A stretch of 64,000 bases of DNA from Affinirhizobium straminoryzae. Its GTDB lineage: Bacteria > Pseudomonadota > Alphaproteobacteria > Rhizobiales > Rhizobiaceae. The first letter of the stretch is position 1, and every line of letters starts with the position of its first letter. Both the position numbers and the translations under genes were made by a program. The notes under the pieces are model-generated. The model was not told where the DNA came from. It did no database searches and was given only the letters and a program-made list of their open reading frames with translations. The DNA is taken from assembly GCF_007004135.1 (NCBI RefSeq), contig NZ_VJMG01000018.1, forward strand, positions 1 to 64,000. Direction: 5' to 3'. Below, one piece after another: positions 25,210 through 35,720 of this stretch.

Positions 25210-26463
25210 TCAGTGCGCGACGGCGGCGGCGGCCGCTTCGTCGATCAGGCGGCCGGTGCGGAAGCGGTCGAGCGTCAGGCCGGCAGCCAGCGGATGCGGC
25301 TCGCCGCGGGCGATCAGGTGGGCGAACAGATTGGCCGAGCCGGGTGTCGCCTTGAAACCGCCGGTGCCCCAGCCGCAATTGACGAAGAGGTTCGGCACGG
25401 GTGTCACGCTCTGGATGGCGGAGCGATCCGGCGTGTTGTCGGTGATGCCGCCCCACTGGCGCATCATCTTGACGCGGCGGAAGATCGGGAACAGCTCGCA
25501 GATCGCATCCAGCGTGTGGGTGATGATCTGCAGGCCCCCGGTCTGGGAATAGGAGTGATACTGGTCGGTGCCGGCGCCGATGACAAGTTCGCCCTTGTCC
25601 GACTGCGAGATGTAGGCATGCACCGTGTTGGACATCACCACGCAGGGAAAAATCGGCTTCAGCGGCTCGGAGACGAGCGCCTGCAGCGGATTGCTGGTCA
25701 GCGGCACGCGCACGCCGGCCATCTGCATGACGACGGAGGAGTGTCCTGCAGCGGAGACGCCGATCTTCTTCGCGCCAATGAAACCGCGACTGGTTTCGAC
25801 GCCCGTGACTTCGCCACTCGGCCCGCGGCGGATGCCGGTCACCTCGCAATTCTGGATGATGTGCACACCGCGATCGGAGGCCGCGCGGGCATAGCCCCAG
25901 GCCACCGCATCGTGACGGGCAGTGCCGCCACGCTTCTGCAGAGCAGCACCGTTGATCGGGTAGCGGGCGGTCTTGGAAATGTCGAGCGGCGGACAGAAGG
26001 CCTTTGCCTGCTCCGGCGTCAGCCATTCATTGTCGATGCCGTAGAGCCTGTTGGCATTGATGTGCCGCTTGAAGCTCTGCATGTCATGGGTATTGTGCGA
26101 CAGCATCATCACGCCGCGCGGCGAATACATGACGTTGTAGTTCAGATCCTGGCTGAGGCCTTCCCACAGCTTGAGGGAATGCTCGTAGATGTCCATGCTC
26201 TCTTCGTAGAGATAGTTGGACCGGATGATCGTGGTGTTGCGGCCGGTATTGCCGCCGCCAAGCCAGCCGCGCTCGATCACCGCGATATTGGTGATGCCGT
26301 GCTCCTTGGCGAGATAATAGGCGGCGCCGAGACCATGTCCGCCCCCGCCGATGATGATCACATCGTAGGAGGAACGCGGTTCGGGGGAGACCCAGTGCGG
26401 CTCCCATCCCTTGTGGCTGCGCATGGCCTCTTTGACCAGCGCGAAGACCGAATATTTGCGCAT
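25210..26463 (-). CDS. soxB: Sarcosine oxidase beta subunit
   Basis: 417 aa FAD/FMN subunit of the DAO family. Rossmann motif DVIIIGGGGHGLGAAYYLAK at about residues 33-52; the covalent-flavin region is in the C-terminal half near WGTGGFKATPGS. First gene of the sox operon. The ATG at 26463 is followed by the conserved opening KYSVFALVKEAMRSHKGWEP. The 148 bases upstream to the next gene hold the promoter. In many rhizobia sox genes neighbour glyA/folD or purU; none is seen here. Confidence 0.96.
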   Translation of the reverse strand: MRKYSVFALVKEAMRSHKGWEPHWVSPEPRSSYDVIIIGGGGHGLGAAYYLAKEHGITNIAVIERGWLGGGNTGRNTTIIRSNYLYEESMDIYEHSLKLWEGLSQDLNYNVMYSPRGVMMLSHNTHDMQSFKRHINANRLYGIDNEWLTPEQAKAFCPPLDISKTARYPINGAALQKRGGTARHDAVAWGYARAASDRGVHIIQNCEVTGIRRGPSGEVTGVETSRGFIGAKKIGVSAAGHSSVVMQMAGVRVPLTSNPLQALVSEPLKPIFPCVVMSNTVHAYISQSDKGELVIGAGTDQYHSYSQTGGLQIITHTLDAICELFPIFRRVKMMRQWGGITDNTPDRSAIQSVTPVPNLFVNCGWGTGGFKATPGSANLFAHLIARGEPHPLAAGLTLDRFRTGRLIDEAAAAAVAH

Positions 26464-26611
26464 ATGTGCCTATAGCTCCGTCGAACCCAAGCCCGTGGGT
26501 AGAGCCATACTGATCGCAAATCAACCGGCGTCGCAATGGCTGCTTTGCGACGCATTCAAACCCTTGTTTCGACACGCGGCACCTTTCCACCGCGCGTCAC
26601 GCAATCCTCCC

Positions 26612-27592
26612 TCAGCCGGCGAGGCGAACGAGGACCTTGCCCTTGCGGCCGCTCTCGGCTGCAGCCCGCATGGCCCGCGCCGCATCGGCGATCCCAAACA
26701 CGGCATCGGTCTGCAGCCTCATCTGGCCGCTTGCCGCGCGGGCCACCAGTTCGCCCACCAGTCGACGCATCTCCTCCGGCGGCATGGTCTCCATCATCTT
26801 GCCGAGCCAGAAACCCTTGACCACCGCCTGCTTGAAGATCATCTCGCCGGCGGAGATCTGCATCGGCTGACCGGACATGGCGCCGAACGCGACCAGTTGC
26901 CCATGCTCACCCAGCACGGAAAGCAGATCGCCGGACGCCGTGCCGCCGACGCCATCGACCGCCACCGCAATCGGTGCGCCGCCGGTCAGCGCCGAGACCT
27001 CCTTCTTCCAATCCCCCGCTGTGACCACGACATTGCCGATGCCAAGCGCCTCCAGTTCGGCCACCGCCTCCGCCCGCCGCACGAGATTGACGACATGCAC
27101 GCCGCGCACCTTTGCAAGCTGTGCCAGCACCTTGGCTACCGCACCAGTTGCCGCGTTCTGGACCAGCCAGCTGCCCGGCTGGATTCCGGTGAATTCGAGA
27201 AGCGTCAATGCGCTCAGCGGCATGGCGATCAGTTGCGCCGCCGTTTCGTCATCGACCGTATCCGGCAGCGGCACCAGCGAGGCGGCTCGGGCAACAACTT
27301 CTTGCGCCCAGGCGCCCTTCAGGCCGCTCACCGCCACGCGCTGGCCGGGCGCAAGGCCGGAGACGCCCTCACCCAACTGGTCGATGACTCCGTATCCCTC
27401 GCTGCCGCCGACGGCGGGCAGCGGCGGCTTGTATCCGTAATTGCCGGCAATGGTGATGAGATCGTGATTGTGGATCGGCGACAGATGCATGCGCAGCCTG
27501 ACCTCGCCGGGTCCGGGCTCCGGGCGCTGAGACTCGGCAAGTGTCAGCACCTCCTCCGGCTTGCCGAAACGGGAATAGGACAGGACACGCAT
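26612..27592 (-). CDS. Zinc-independent alcohol dehydrogenase / quinone oxidoreductase family (MDR)
   Basis: 326 aa from the ATG at 27592, which has AAGGAG 7 bases upstream; the frame is open 61 codons further but without features. Medium-chain reductase: GroES-like N-half with HDLITIAGNYGYKPPLP and GGSEGYGVIDQLG, Rossmann half with LVQNAATGAVAKVLAQLAK. It lacks the structural Cys cluster and catalytic Zn ligands of alcohol dehydrogenases, so an NADPH-dependent reductase of enones or quinones is likely; trans-2-enoyl reductase is an alternative. Divergent from rpsU. Confidence 0.88.
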   Translation of the reverse strand: MRVLSYSRFGKPEEVLTLAESQRPEPGPGEVRLRMHLSPIHNHDLITIAGNYGYKPPLPAVGGSEGYGVIDQLGEGVSGLAPGQRVAVSGLKGAWAQEVVARAASLVPLPDTVDDETAAQLIAMPLSALTLLEFTGIQPGSWLVQNAATGAVAKVLAQLAKVRGVHVVNLVRRAEAVAELEALGIGNVVVTAGDWKKEVSALTGGAPIAVAVDGVGGTASGDLLSVLGEHGQLVAFGAMSGQPMQISAGEMIFKQAVVKGFWLGKMMETMPPEEMRRLVGELVARAASGQMRLQTDAVFGIADAARAMRAAAESGRKGKVLVRLAG

Positions 27593-27900
27593 GACAGGCT
27601 CCTTGAGACTCGGGGTTTCCGTGTGCCTGAGACATGGGGAAGACTGCGCAAAAAGCCAATGGAAAAGCGGCACTACCGGGGGTCGGCGACAACGCAGAAA
27701 GCCCGGTTTGCAAGGCTTCCGGCGGTTTTCGAAGAATTTCGACAGCCCCGCTTTCAGCCCGCTGGACTTCACCAAAACCTTCTGTTATGTGCCTTCTCCA
27801 ATTGCACGGCTGTTGGCCGCGCTTAACCCCTTATTGTTTCGTTCTGGACTGGACAGTTCCGGGGCGGTCAACTCGAAAAAACCAAAGGATCGGGATTCAC
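27593..27900. other. Divergent intergenic region, oxidoreductase / rpsU
   Basis: 308 bases. The half near rpsU is less GC-rich and must contain the rpsU promoter; I could not fix -35/-10 boxes. AAAGGAT at 27884-27890 serves as the rpsU ribosome site. No other structure seen. Confidence 0.3.
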
Positions 27901-28128
27901 GTGCAGGTACTTGTCCGCGACAATAACGTCGATCAGGCTCTCCGCGCTCTCAAGAAGAAGATGCAGCGCGAAGGCATTTTCCGTGAAATGAAGATGCGCG
28001 ACTACTACGAGAAGCCGTCTCAAAAGCGCGCCCGCGAAAAGGCTGAAGCCGTTCGTCGCGTTCGCAAGCTGGCCCGCAAGCGCGCACAGCGCGAAGGCCT
28101 GGTTGCAGGTCCCCGCGCCGGTCGCTAA
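27901..28128 (+). CDS. rpsU: 30S ribosomal protein S21
   Basis: 75 aa starting at a GTG (27901) in the order [19 protein letters not shown], the typical alphaproteobacterial S21 opening. Highly basic C-terminal half ([15 protein letters not shown]). Takes part in mRNA-16S rRNA pairing on the 30S platform. Mono-cistronic: own promoter region and a strong terminator 37 bases after the stop. The frame is open upstream from 27634, but that part is non-coding in character. Confidence 0.97.
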   Translation: MQVLVRDNNVDQALRALKKKMQREGIFREMKMRDYYEKPSQKRAREKAEAVRRVRKLARKRAQREGLVAGPRAGR

Positions 28129-28164
28129 TTGGCCGTCTTTTCGACGTTTTTTCGTGCTTTCAAG

Positions 28165-28196
28165 GCGGGGGCGAAACATTTCGCCGCCGCTTTTTT
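28165..28196 (+). terminator. Intrinsic terminator of rpsU
   Basis: GCGGGGGCGAAA (28165-28176) pairs with TTTCGCCGCCGC (28179-28190) with one mismatch and a two-base loop, followed by six T (28191-28196). A textbook Rho-independent terminator. Confidence 0.88.
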
Positions 28197-28245
28197 GATT
28201 TCCCGGATCTGACATTCCGCTGATTGACACGAGGATCTGCGCCTG

Positions 28246-29148
28246 ATGGCCGTCAAGACCACAGCCCTTTCGCCTGCCGCCCGCTTTTCGTCCATGCCCG
28301 TCGGCCGTACCAGGCAGATCATGTGCCTGCGATCGGGTGTCGCACTCCTGCTGGCCGGCCTGACACTGGCCGGCTGCCAGACGCAGAGCACCGACGTCAT
28401 CCGGCTTGATCGCGCGCAGGGCTCCGAGCAGAATATCGCCTCGCTGTCGTCGGTCATCAATTCCAATCCGCAGGATCCGGAAGGTTACAACGTGCGCGGC
28501 ACCGCCTATGGCCGTGCCGGCGAATTCCGCAAGGCCGTGGACGATTTCAACCGGGCCCTCCAGCTGAACCCGCGTCTCTATCAGGCCTATGCCAACCGCG
28601 CTCTGGTCTATCGCAACATGGGCAAGCCGGCGGATGCGGTGAACGACTACAATGCGGCGCTGCAGATCAACCCGAACTATGACGTGGCCCTGATCGGGCG
28701 CGGCAACATCTATCGCCAGGCCGGTCGCATCAACGAGGCCTTCAGCGACTTCAACCGGGCGATCCAGCTGGAAACCACCGATGGTCGCGCCTGGCATAAT
28801 CGCGGCCTGATCTACCAGATCCGCGGACAGCACAATCAGGCGATCGAGGACTTCTCCAAGGCGATCTCGCTGTCACCCTCCTCGCCGGAACCGTATAACG
28901 GCCGCGGCGTTTCCTACCTCGCGCTGAACGACGACGAGAACGCGTTCGCGGACTTCAACCACGCCATCGACCTCGACGACAAGCGGGCGGAATCCTGGGC
29001 CAACCAGGCGCTCGTCTATGAACGTCGCGGTGATATGGTGAAGGCCTTCAAGTCCTATAACCACGCCGCCCGCCTCGATCCCAACTACAAGCCCGCACAG
29101 GATGGCGTGGCCCGCACCCGTTCTGCATCCGGCAACAGCGGCGCCTGA
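28246..29148 (+). CDS. TPR-repeat lipoprotein
   Basis: 300 aa. A signal sequence with lipobox LTLAGC ends near residue 44 if the ATG at 28246 is used; a start at 28321 (MCLRSG...) would give a more compact lipoprotein signal. At least six 34-residue TPR units follow (for example NPQDPEGYNVRGTAYGRAGE and NPRLYQAYANRALVYRNMGK). Resembles NlpI-like envelope TPR lipoproteins, which act as scaffolds for peptidoglycan or secretion proteins. Precise partners are unknown. It is 71 bases from the next, also exported, protein. Confidence 0.88.
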   Translation: MAVKTTALSPAARFSSMPVGRTRQIMCLRSGVALLLAGLTLAGCQTQSTDVIRLDRAQGSEQNIASLSSVINSNPQDPEGYNVRGTAYGRAGEFRKAVDDFNRALQLNPRLYQAYANRALVYRNMGKPADAVNDYNAALQINPNYDVALIGRGNIYRQAGRINEAFSDFNRAIQLETTDGRAWHNRGLIYQIRGQHNQAIEDFSKAISLSPSSPEPYNGRGVSYLALNDDENAFADFNHAIDLDDKRAESWANQALVYERRGDMVKAFKSYNHAARLDPNYKPAQDGVARTRSASGNSGA

Positions 29149-29219
29149 CCCGGCAAAACAGGCTCGATCGGAACTCGCAGGCCTCTGCAGCGTTCGCTCT
29201 CCAACCAAGGGAGAGATCG

Positions 29220-29735
29220 ATGCCGGGTTGCATGACGCCGAGACTTCTCACTGTTGCCGCCCTCTGCGGCGGCCTGTCGGCTCTCGTCGCGCAGGCTCAG
29301 ACGGAGGCACAGACGGAGGACGAGAGCCGCATCGCGGTCGGAACGCTTGTCTGCACCTCGCCGGATCCGGAGGCGGCGGCCTTCGACGCGAAGACGCCGC
29401 TGATGTGCAATTACAGCCCGACCGGCACCAATGACCGACAGAGCTATACCGCAAGGCTGAGCCGCAGCAGCATGAAGGGCACGGCGCCGGATCATTCCGT
29501 GATGAGCTGGTCGGTTCTGGCAAGAAGTGGCACCGGCGTTGCCGGCCTGTCGCTGGCCGGCACCTATCGCAAGCCAAGCGCGGAGATGCTGCCACAAATG
29601 CCTGATGCCAGGGGAACTGGCCTGATCGGCGGCGCACAGGGCGCTTTCATCCTGCAGCCGCTCAATGCACAGGGAGCAGCCGGCACCGATCTCGACCCCG
29701 CCGTCGATCAGTTGATTCTCGAACCGGCCCTCTGA
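29220..29735 (+). CDS. DUF992-family exported protein
   Basis: 171 aa with a signal peptide (cleavage probably after VAQAQ, near residue 27). The core GTLVCTSPDPEAAAF, MCNYSPTG, GLSLAGTYRKPSAEM and GGAQGAFILQPL fits DUF992, small periplasmic proteins common in Rhizobiales with no known function. May share a transcript with the TPR lipoprotein. An unusual point is the direct TEAQTED repeat after the signal peptide. Confidence 0.8.
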   Translation: MPGCMTPRLLTVAALCGGLSALVAQAQTEAQTEDESRIAVGTLVCTSPDPEAAAFDAKTPLMCNYSPTGTNDRQSYTARLSRSSMKGTAPDHSVMSWSVLARSGTGVAGLSLAGTYRKPSAEMLPQMPDARGTGLIGGAQGAFILQPLNAQGAAGTDLDPAVDQLILEPAL

Positions 29736-29827
29736 TGGCACAGGCTGTGCAACAGGCAACGCCTCGGCAGGGCAGCAGCCCTCGACGTCACCGGCGCGTG
29801 GACTTGGAACGCCGTATGTCTGCGCAA

Positions 29828-30052
29828 TCAGCGCAGCAGATAGAAGCCGGCGGCATTCAGGATGATGAAGAGAAGCAGGCCGCCCAGCAGGCCACCGCCC
29901 GCAAAGAAGCCGGCGGCCATGGCTACCATCAGCACGACGACCATCATGGTGCCCCACTTGGCCCCGGCCAGAAACAGGGAATAGGTCTTTTCGTGCTCCC
30001 GGTAATCCATGGGTGCACCCGTTTCGACCGGTCCGCTGTGATGATGGTCCAT
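29828..30052 (-). CDS. aa3-type cytochrome c oxidase subunit IV (short)
   Basis: 74 aa from the ATG at 30052, with GGGAGAG upstream. The motif YREHEKTYSLFLAGAKWG precedes two closely spaced hydrophobic segments (about 34-52 and 55-73), matching the tiny bacterial subunit IV of aa3 oxidase. It would sit in the inner membrane at the oxidase surface; the other cta genes are not in the window, which is common for this gene. Confidence 0.88.
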   Translation of the reverse strand: MDHHHSGPVETGAPMDYREHEKTYSLFLAGAKWGTMMVVVLMVAMAAGFFAGGGLLGGLLLFIILNAAGFYLLR

Positions 30053-30361
30053 CAATAACTCTCCCCTGAAGGTCGCTGGCCGGCGTGGCGCCGCCTGTGA
30101 CCGTATTCCTGCCTCTCTCCTAGATCTACACAAACTGGCCGAAAAGCGCAATGCAGCCGGCTGTTGCAGGGCCGCGGAGAAGAGCGCGGCATCCTGCCGC
30201 TCGTCGTTCCAGAAAGGGTAAGCCGGGTTCCATTGCTGCGCGCGAGCCGGCAAGGCGCGCAACGAATGACAAAAGCTTCGGGCCACGACGTTCGTAGCGT
30301 TGCGCGAGAGGGCATTTTCGCCTTAGAGAAGATACAAGAACAAGAAAGCGTGGGGGAGTGC
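30053..30361. other. Gene-free stretch upstream of the TRAP permease genes
   Basis: 309 bases between the divergent cytochrome oxidase subunit gene and takQ. It should hold both promoters. I see no clear operator, repeat or hairpin. Confidence 0.3.
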
Positions 30362-30904
30362 ATGTTGAGCAGTCTGCTTGCGGTCAGCCGTGGGATCGAC
30401 CGTGTCAGTGAAGCCGTCGGCAAATTTTCGGGATATCTGGTTCTGGCCTGCTGCCTTGTCAGCGCCGGCAATGCCATGATCCGCTATGCGTTCAACTACA
30501 GTTCGAACGCATGGCTTGAAATCCAGTGGTACATGTTCGGTTTCGTGGTGCTGATGGGTGCCTCGCATACCCTGCGCTGCAACGAGCATGTGCGCGTGGA
30601 CCTTGTCTACGGCGCCTTGTCGGAACGCAAGCGGCTGTGGGTGGATGTCATCGGCATCATCGTCTTCCTTCTGCCGGCCTGCCTCTATCTCGCCTGGCTG
30701 TCCTGGCCCGTCTTCGTGCTTTCCGTGAGGGAAATGGAAATCTCCTCGAATGCGGGCGGCCTGATCCGCTGGCCGATCAAGCTGGTGATCTTTGCGGGTT
30801 TCGCGCTGCTCGCCCTGCAGGGCATCTCCGAACTCATAAAGCGCATTGCCGGCCTGATGGGCATCATCGATATCGACACGAAATACGAAAAGCCGCTGCA
30901 GTAA
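30362..30904 (+). CDS. TRAP transporter small membrane subunit (DctQ/TakQ-like)
   Basis: 180 aa from ATG 30362 (GGGGGAG upstream). Four hydrophobic segments (about 18-38, 50-72, 90-112, 132-155). Small-subunit family signature WLEIQWYMFGFVVLMGASHT with NEHVRVDLVY. Partners with the large permease 21 bases downstream. The binding protein with the strongest similarity to TakP is encoded on the opposite strand after the large permease. Confidence 0.9.
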   Translation: MLSSLLAVSRGIDRVSEAVGKFSGYLVLACCLVSAGNAMIRYAFNYSSNAWLEIQWYMFGFVVLMGASHTLRCNEHVRVDLVYGALSERKRLWVDVIGIIVFLLPACLYLAWLSWPVFVLSVREMEISSNAGGLIRWPIKLVIFAGFALLALQGISELIKRIAGLMGIIDIDTKYEKPLQ

Positions 30905-30925
30905 AGCGATCCGGGGGGATACGGT

Positions 30926-32383
30926 ATGTTTGATTTTGGCATCATCCCGCCGGCGATGTTCGTCGGCATGATTATTTTCATGCTCTACGGCTTTCCGGTG
31001 GCGTTTTCGCTGGCGGCCGTTGGCCTGTTCTTCGGTCTGATCGGCGTGGTCACCGGTCATTTCGAGCAGGCCTTCCTGCAGGCGCTGCCGCTGCGCATCT
31101 TCGGCATCGTCTCGAACGATCTGCTTCTGGCGATTCCCTTCTTCACCTTCATGGGCGCGATCCTCGAACGCTGCGGCCTTGCGGAAGATCTGCTTGAGGG
31201 CACCGGAAAACTGTTCGGCTCGATCCCGGGCGGCCTTGCCTATGCGGTCATCCTCGTCGGTGCCGTGCTGGGCGCCATCACCGGAACGGTGGCAGCCTCG
31301 GTCATCACCATGGGCGTGATCTCCCTGCCGATCATGCTGAAATACGGCTACAATCCGCGCCTTGCCACGGGCGTCATCGCCGCCTCCGGCACCATCACGC
31401 AGGTCATTCCGCCTTCGCTCGTGCTGATCGTGCTGGCTGACCAGCTCGGCCGCTCCGTCGGCGACATGTATCTCGGGGCAATCGGCCCCTCGATCCTGCA
31501 GATCGCGATCTTCCTGCTGTTCATCCTGGCCATGTCGATCATCCGGCCGAAGGATCTACCCGCCCTGCCGCCGGAAGCGCGGGGCGAGCTGAACATGGCC
31601 CTCGTCTGGCGCGTGCTTGCCGGCATGGTGCCGTCCATCGTGCTGATCTTTCTGGTGCTCGGCACGATCTTCATGGGCCTTGCCACACCGACGGAAGCCG
31701 GTGCGCTCGGCGTCGTCGGTGCCATGGCGCTCGCGGCCATGCACCGGCGCCTCAGCTGGGATCTGGTGAAGCAGGGCATGCATTCCACCATGCACATCAC
31801 AGCCATGGTGGTGTTCATCCTGGTCGGCGCCACCTGCTTCAGCCTCGTGTTCCAGGGCATGAACGGCGGCCTGTGGATCGAGCACATGCTCTCCCACGTG
31901 CCGGGCGGCGCCGTCGGCTTCCTGATCTTCGTCAACTGCTTCATCTTCGTGCTGGCCTTCTTCCTCGATTTCTTCGAGATCGCCTTCATCGTCATCCCGA
32001 TGCTGGCGCCGGTCGCCCAATCGCTCGGCATCGACCTGATCTGGTTCGGCGTGCTGATCTGCATCAACATGCAGACGAGCTTCATGCACCCGCCCTTCGG
32101 TTTCGCGCTGTTCTACCTGCGCTCGATCGCTCCCCGCAGCGTCAAGACGACGGATATCTACATGGGCGCGATCCCGTGGCTGTGCATGCAGCTGATCCTC
32201 GTCGCCATCGTCATCTTCTGGCCGGAGACGGTCACCTACTGGCTGGACCATACGCCGAAGGTCGATCCCAGCACGGTCAAGATCGAAGTGCCGCTGTTCG
32301 GCGCACCGGGCGGCGGAAACCAGATGCCCAATTTCGGCCTGCCACCAATGAATCTCGGCGAGCCACCGAAGATCAATCCCTGA
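30926..32383 (+). CDS. TRAP transporter large permease subunit (DctM/TakM-like)
   Basis: 485 aa, about 12 membrane segments, DctM family (TGTVAASVITMGVISLPIML; GVIAASGTITQVIPPSLVLI). Forms the ion-coupled channel for the substrate delivered by the periplasmic binding protein. It is longer than typical DctM (about 430), with a hydrophilic proline- and glycine-rich tail after about residue 440 (GGGNQMPNFGLPPMN). The TakM group has this longer form. Translated downstream of takQ in one unit. Confidence 0.92.
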   Translation: MFDFGIIPPAMFVGMIIFMLYGFPVAFSLAAVGLFFGLIGVVTGHFEQAFLQALPLRIFGIVSNDLLLAIPFFTFMGAILERCGLAEDLLEGTGKLFGSIPGGLAYAVILVGAVLGAITGTVAASVITMGVISLPIMLKYGYNPRLATGVIAASGTITQVIPPSLVLIVLADQLGRSVGDMYLGAIGPSILQIAIFLLFILAMSIIRPKDLPALPPEARGELNMALVWRVLAGMVPSIVLIFLVLGTIFMGLATPTEAGALGVVGAMALAAMHRRLSWDLVKQGMHSTMHITAMVVFILVGATCFSLVFQGMNGGLWIEHMLSHVPGGAVGFLIFVNCFIFVLAFFLDFFEIAFIVIPMLAPVAQSLGIDLIWFGVLICINMQTSFMHPPFGFALFYLRSIAPRSVKTTDIYMGAIPWLCMQLILVAIVIFWPETVTYWLDHTPKVDPSTVKIEVPLFGAPGGGNQMPNFGLPPMNLGEPPKINP

Positions 32384-32444
32384 GGTTGAACGGAAAACGC
32401 GGAACCTGCTTTTCCGGAGAGATTCAAAGGTTGCTGCTTCCCTC

Positions 32445-32479
32445 TTTCGGCCGAAGGCGTTGACCGCCTTCGGCCGAAA
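32445..32479. repeat. Perfect 15-bp inverted repeat downstream of the TRAP permease
   Basis: TTTCGGCCGAAGGCG (32445-32459) and CGCCTTCGGCCGAAA (32465-32479) are exact reverse complements around the loop TTGAC. Each arm contains the smaller palindrome TTCGGCCGAA. No T-run follows, so it may be a stabilising 3' stem or a protein site rather than a terminator. Confidence 0.7.
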
Positions 32480-32512
32480 CGCATTATGTCCTTCTCGAGC
32501 ACAGCTCGCACG

Positions 32513-32553
32513 AAAAAGCCTCCGGAACCCGAGGGCTCCGGAGGCTTTCGTTT
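32513..32553. terminator. Bidirectional intrinsic terminator between takM and takP
   Basis: AAAGCCTCCGGA (32515-32526) pairs perfectly with TCCGGAGGCTTT (32537-32548), loop of 10 bases. T-rich flanks exist on both strands (AAAAA at 32513-32517; TTTCGTTT at 32546-32553), fitting termination of both convergent transcripts. Confidence 0.88.
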
Positions 32554-32572
32554 GGTCCAGGGCTGCGGACGC

Positions 32573-33984
<1,412 letters not shown>

Positions 33985-34737
33985 ATGCTTGCCCCCATCA
34001 TCGCCATCCCCGCCGACATTCGCCATCTCGACAAGGCCGACTGGCACGCCGCGCAGACGCAATATGTCAATGCCGCGGTGAAGGTGGCGAAGGTCATCCC
34101 CCTGATCGTGCCCGCCCTCGAGGACGGGCATGATCTCGACGCGGTTCTCGACCGGGTGGACGGGGTGCTCATCTCCGGTTCGGCCAGCAATGTGCATCCC
34201 TCGCTCTATGGCAAGGTCGCGACCGAGGCGGACGGGCCCTTCGATCCGGCCCGCGATGCGACCAGCCTGCCGCTGATCCGCAAGGCGATCGAGCGCGGCA
34301 TTCCGCTGCTGGCCATCTGCCGTGGCCTGCAGGAACTGAACGTTGCGCTGGGCGGCACGCTGGCCAGCGAAATCCAGGAACAACCCGGCATCTGGGATCA
34401 TCGCAAGCCGCCGGTGGACAGCCGCGACGAGATGTATGCGATCCGCCAGCCGGTCTTCGTGCAGGAGGGCTCCTGCATTGCCCGCCATCTCGGCCTTGCC
34501 GGCGAAGTGCAGGTGAATTCGCTGCACCGGCAGGCGATTGCCGAGACGGCGCCCCGCCTGCAGGTGGAGGCAACCGCCGCGGACGGCACCATCGAGGCCG
34601 TGTCCGTCATCGATGCAAAAGGCTTTGCGGTCGGCGTGCAATGGCATCCCGAATACTGGGCGGAGACGGATTCACCGTCCCGCGCCCTGTTCGAAGCCTT
34701 CGGCGAGGCTGTGCGGGCCTATGCGGCCCGCCGCTGA
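33985..34737 (+). CDS. Gamma-glutamyl-gamma-aminobutyrate hydrolase family (peptidase C26)
   Basis: 250 aa from ATG 33985 (GGAG at 33972-33975). Class I glutamine-amidotransferase fold with the full triad C112 (AICRGLQE), H221 and E223 (VQWHPEYWAE). PuuD of the putrescine pathway is the best-known relative; substrates can be other gamma-glutamyl amides. No other puu genes adjoin. The stop is 3 bases from the stop of the convergent dehydrogenase gene, with no room for a separate terminator. Confidence 0.9.
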   Translation: MLAPIIAIPADIRHLDKADWHAAQTQYVNAAVKVAKVIPLIVPALEDGHDLDAVLDRVDGVLISGSASNVHPSLYGKVATEADGPFDPARDATSLPLIRKAIERGIPLLAICRGLQELNVALGGTLASEIQEQPGIWDHRKPPVDSRDEMYAIRQPVFVQEGSCIARHLGLAGEVQVNSLHRQAIAETAPRLQVEATAADGTIEAVSVIDAKGFAVGVQWHPEYWAETDSPSRALFEAFGEAVRAYAARR

Positions 34738-34740
34738 GGC

Positions 34741-35703
34741 TCAGCCCTTCACCGGCGTTTCGGCAACCGGCGTCACCACCTTGCCGTCCCTGAACCAGCC
34801 GATCAGATTGTCCACCACCAGATCGGCCATGTCGTTGCGCGTCGGCACCGAGGCCGAGGCGACATGCGGCAGCAGCGAGGCATTCGGCAGATCGAGCAGG
34901 CCGGCCGGCACCTTCGGCTCGTGATAGAAGACATCGAGGCCGGCGGCGGCAATCGTGCCGGCCTTCAGCGCCGCCTCCAGGTCCGCCTCGTCCACGCTCG
35001 TGCCGCGGCCGACATTGATGAAGACGCCGTTCGGCCCAAGCGCCTGCAGCACGTCCGCATTGATGATCTTGTGCGTTTCGGGCGTCGCCGGAACGATGGA
35101 GATCAGCGTATCGACCGAGCGCGCCAGGTCCAGCAGCGAGGCCGCATAGGTGTACGGCACGCCCTCGCGCGGGGTGCGGGTGTGGTAGCTGATCTTCACC
35201 TTGAACGGCTCCAGCCGCCTGGCGATCTCCAGCCCGATGCGGCCAAGACCGAGCAGGCCGACATGGCGGTTCTTCAGCGACAAGGGCGTCAGCGGGAAAG
35301 GACCTTCCTTTTCCCAGCGCCCCTCGCGCAGCCAGGTTTCGGCCACGGGAAGCCGGCGCACGGTGTTGAGCAGCAGGCCGATCGTTGTATCCGCCACCTC
35401 GTCGTTCAGGACATCAGGCGTGTTGGTGACGAGGATGCCCTTCGATCCCGCATGACCGGCATCGACGCCATCGTAACCGACGCCGAAATTCGAGATCACC
35501 TCAAGGGCCGGCAACTGGTCGATCCAGGCGGCCGGCATGCGGTTCAGCGTAGCGGCGCCACGAATGCGACCCCTCTGCTCGTCGGACAGGTCCATTTCCG
35601 CACCGGCGCTGGTCTGGATGACGTCGAAGGCGGCCTGAAGGCGCTCCAGCGCGCGCGGATGCATGCGGCCCGGAACGAGCACGGTGATCTTGGTATCGGT
35701 CAT
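34741..35703 (-). CDS. D-isomer-specific 2-hydroxyacid dehydrogenase (GhrB/hydroxypyruvate reductase-like)
   Basis: 320 aa. NAD(P)-binding motif GLLGLGRIGLEIARRLEPF, and the catalytic Arg (NVGRGTSVDEADL), Glu (FYHEPKVP) and His (LLPHVASAS) are all present. Reduces small 2-oxo acids such as glyoxylate or hydroxypyruvate, or oxidises the reverse. It is 17 bases downstream of a LacI-family gene on the same strand, so it is likely regulated by, and co-transcribed with, it. Confidence 0.9.
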   Translation of the reverse strand: MTDTKITVLVPGRMHPRALERLQAAFDVIQTSAGAEMDLSDEQRGRIRGAATLNRMPAAWIDQLPALEVISNFGVGYDGVDAGHAGSKGILVTNTPDVLNDEVADTTIGLLLNTVRRLPVAETWLREGRWEKEGPFPLTPLSLKNRHVGLLGLGRIGLEIARRLEPFKVKISYHTRTPREGVPYTYAASLLDLARSVDTLISIVPATPETHKIINADVLQALGPNGVFINVGRGTSVDEADLEAALKAGTIAAAGLDVFYHEPKVPAGLLDLPNASLLPHVASASVPTRNDMADLVVDNLIGWFRDGKVVTPVAETPVKG

Positions 35704-35720
35704 CTGTCTATCCTGTCGTG

